From JBEBBU01 sp041158225 (GTDB lineage Bacteria > Pseudomonadota > Gammaproteobacteria > Methylococcales > Methylococcaceae), in the NCBI GenBank assembly GCA_041158225.1, contig JBEBBU010000070.1, positions 1-7,312 on the forward strand: a stretch of DNA of 7,312 bases. Direction: 5' to 3'. The position numbers were made by a program, and so were the translations under genes. The notes beneath the pieces are model-generated. The model made no database searches. It was not told the origin of the DNA and saw only the letters and a program-made list of their open reading frames with translations. This document shows, in pieces, positions 6,727 through 7,312 of the stretch (positions are counted from its first letter, which is position 1; each line of letters starts with the position of its first letter).

Positions 6727-6802
6727 TGGCGTCCCCACGGGGATTCGAACCCCGGTCGCCGCCGTGAAAGGGCGGTGTCCTAGGCCTCTAGACGATGGGG
6801 AC
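6727..6802 (-). tRNA. tRNA-Glu, anticodon UUC
   Basis: 76 nt including an encoded 3' CCA. The acceptor stem GTCCCC pairs with GGGGAC. The anticodon arm CCGCC-CTTTCAC-GGCGG puts TTC at positions 34-36 (plus-strand bases 6766-6768). The T arm has GTTCGAATC between CCGGG and CCCGT halves. The sequence closely resembles E. coli tRNA-Glu, including the D-arm CGTCTAGAGGCCTAGGACA. It reads GAA/GAG codons and also feeds tetrapyrrole synthesis in bacteria that use glutamyl-tRNA reductase. It lies 29 bases after tRNA-Ala and is probably co-transcribed with it; its charging enzyme, GltX, is encoded just upstream. Confidence 0.98.
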
Positions 6803-6831
6803 AAGGACGTGACTAAAATTATACTTCGACT

Positions 6832-6907
<76 letters not shown>

Positions 6908-6909
6908 CT

Positions 6910-6947
6910 GCCGAAGTGATTTGATTATTCTATGCGATCACTTCGGC
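6910..6947 (-). repeat. 11-bp perfect inverted repeat between gltX and tRNA-Ala
   Basis: GCCGAAGTGAT (6910-6920) and ATCACTTCGGC (6937-6947) are exact complements around a 16-base loop that contains the predicted -10 box. No T-run follows on the minus strand, so it is not a standard terminator for gltX. In read-through RNA from gltX it would form a hairpin ending two bases before the tRNA-Ala 5' end, which could guide processing. As DNA it could be an operator straddling the promoter. Confidence 0.7.
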
Positions 6948-6955
6948 CTTGTCCA
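6927..6955 (-). promoter_or_regulatory. Sigma70-type promoter for the tRNA-Ala/tRNA-Glu pair
   Basis: Read on the minus strand, TGGACA (6955-6950, five of six to TTGACA) is followed after exactly 17 bases by TAGAAT (6932-6927, five of six to TATAAT). Initiation about 7 bases on would fall near 6920, at an A, giving a leader of about 12 bases before tRNA-Ala. Box quality, spacing and position all fit a strong stable-RNA promoter. It lies in the 55-base gltX-tRNA-Ala gap. Confidence 0.7.
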
Positions 6956-6962
6956 GTCTTTT

Positions 6963-7312
6963 CTAATGATTTGCTGATGTTTTCTCTATCCACTGAATGA
7001 CAGCCTCAATCCGACGCAGGGTTTCCGCCTCGCCGAGGAGTTCAAGCGTGACATCCATGGGTGGCGACACTGATGTACCGGATAATGCCACACGCAACGG
7101 CTGGGCTACCGCACCCAGCTTGACACCACAGGCTTCAGCTACCTCATTTAACACGGCATGCAGCACAGCCTGCTGCCATTCGGGTACCTGACGGAATGCC
7201 AGCTGCAGCGCGCCCAGCACCGGGAGGCTGGCCATGGTGAGGAATTTGGCGCTGGCCTTTTCGTCGTAACTTTCTGGTGCTCTGTAGAAGAAAGCACTGG
7301 CTTCCGCCATTT
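6963..7312 (-). CDS. gltX: Glutamyl-tRNA synthetase, C-terminal part (partial, cut at right edge)
   Basis: GltX attaches glutamate to tRNA-Glu. The fragment is the last 115 or so residues of a protein usually about 465-490 long, and ends at TAG (6965-6963 on the minus strand). It is the helical anticodon-binding domain. The family signature QPLRVALSG, followed by SPP and LELLG, sits about 40 residues before the end, then a final helix ETLRRIEAVIQWI. The Met encoded at 7310-7308 is internal, because the catalytic half with its HIGH and KMSKS-type motifs must lie beyond the window. It is transcribed toward the two tRNA genes, one of which encodes its own substrate. No lesion is visible. Confidence 0.93.
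   Translation of the reverse strand, partial: MAEASAFFYRAPESYDEKASAKFLTMASLPVLGALQLAFRQVPEWQQAVLHAVLNEVAEACGVKLGAVAQPLRVALSGTSVSPPMDVTLELLGEAETLRRIEAVIQWIEKTSANH

Noticed and set aside
6631..6783. Small plus-strand frame starting MDEKERRSMEDG in the intergenic region
   Set aside because: Its second half is tRNA-Glu antisense and its first ATG has no convincing ribosome site; no support as a gene.
6910..6947. Inverted repeat as the gltX rho-independent terminator
   Set aside because: No T-run follows the stem on the minus strand; the next bases are AG and then the tRNA-Ala 5' end.

Overview
The window carries the downstream part of a bacterial cellulose biosynthesis (bcs) operon on the plus strand. 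It converges on a housekeeping glutamyl-tRNA synthetase/tRNA cluster on the minus strand. The organism is a proteobacterium: a BcsE/BcsF/BcsG-type ('type II', E. coli-like) cellulose locus, a BcsC outer-membrane barrel, and beta/gamma-type tRNA-Glu and tRNA-Ala genes with encoded CCA. Moderate GC and the gltX-tRNA-Ala(GGC)-tRNA-Glu(UUC) arrangement make me lean to Betaproteobacteria. That placement is inference, not proof.

Layout. At 1-688 lies the C-terminal beta-barrel end of bcsC, cut by the left edge. bcsE (718-2262), bcsF (2259-2498, ATGA overlap with bcsE), bcsA (2502-4961) and bcsG (4966-6555) follow with gaps of a few bases or overlaps, so they look co-transcribed. A 171-base spacer (6556-6726) holds only weak hairpins and T-runs. 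Then, all on the minus strand, come tRNA-Glu(UUC) (6727-6802), tRNA-Ala(GGC) (6832-6907), a good sigma70-type promoter overlapping an 11-bp inverted repeat, and the last 115 or so codons of gltX (6963 to the right edge).

How the genes work together. BcsA is the inner-membrane cellulose synthase that polymerises UDP-glucose and extrudes the glucan. BcsC is the outer-membrane exit channel. BcsE and BcsF form the accessory c-di-GMP-sensing module that supports BcsA and BcsG. BcsG transfers phosphoethanolamine from phospholipid to the emerging cellulose in the periplasm. bcsB and bcsZ are not seen and must lie elsewhere, probably upstream of bcsC. bcsA is therefore separated from its usual partner bcsB.

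Most interesting signal. The catalytic motifs of BcsA and BcsG are intact, but motifs that contact c-di-GMP in the E. coli/Rhodobacter homologues are eroded in both regulators. The PilZ D/NxSxxG of BcsA reads S-F-S-S-E-D. The RxGD of BcsE reads Q-Q-G-D, and the second RxxD-type site of BcsE reads R-A-Y-Q. This suggests a cellulose machine with weakened or altered c-di-GMP control. Other points: a C8 tract in bcsE with an open -1 frame into bcsF, two tandem GC-rich hairpins just before bcsG, and two competing starts for bcsG.
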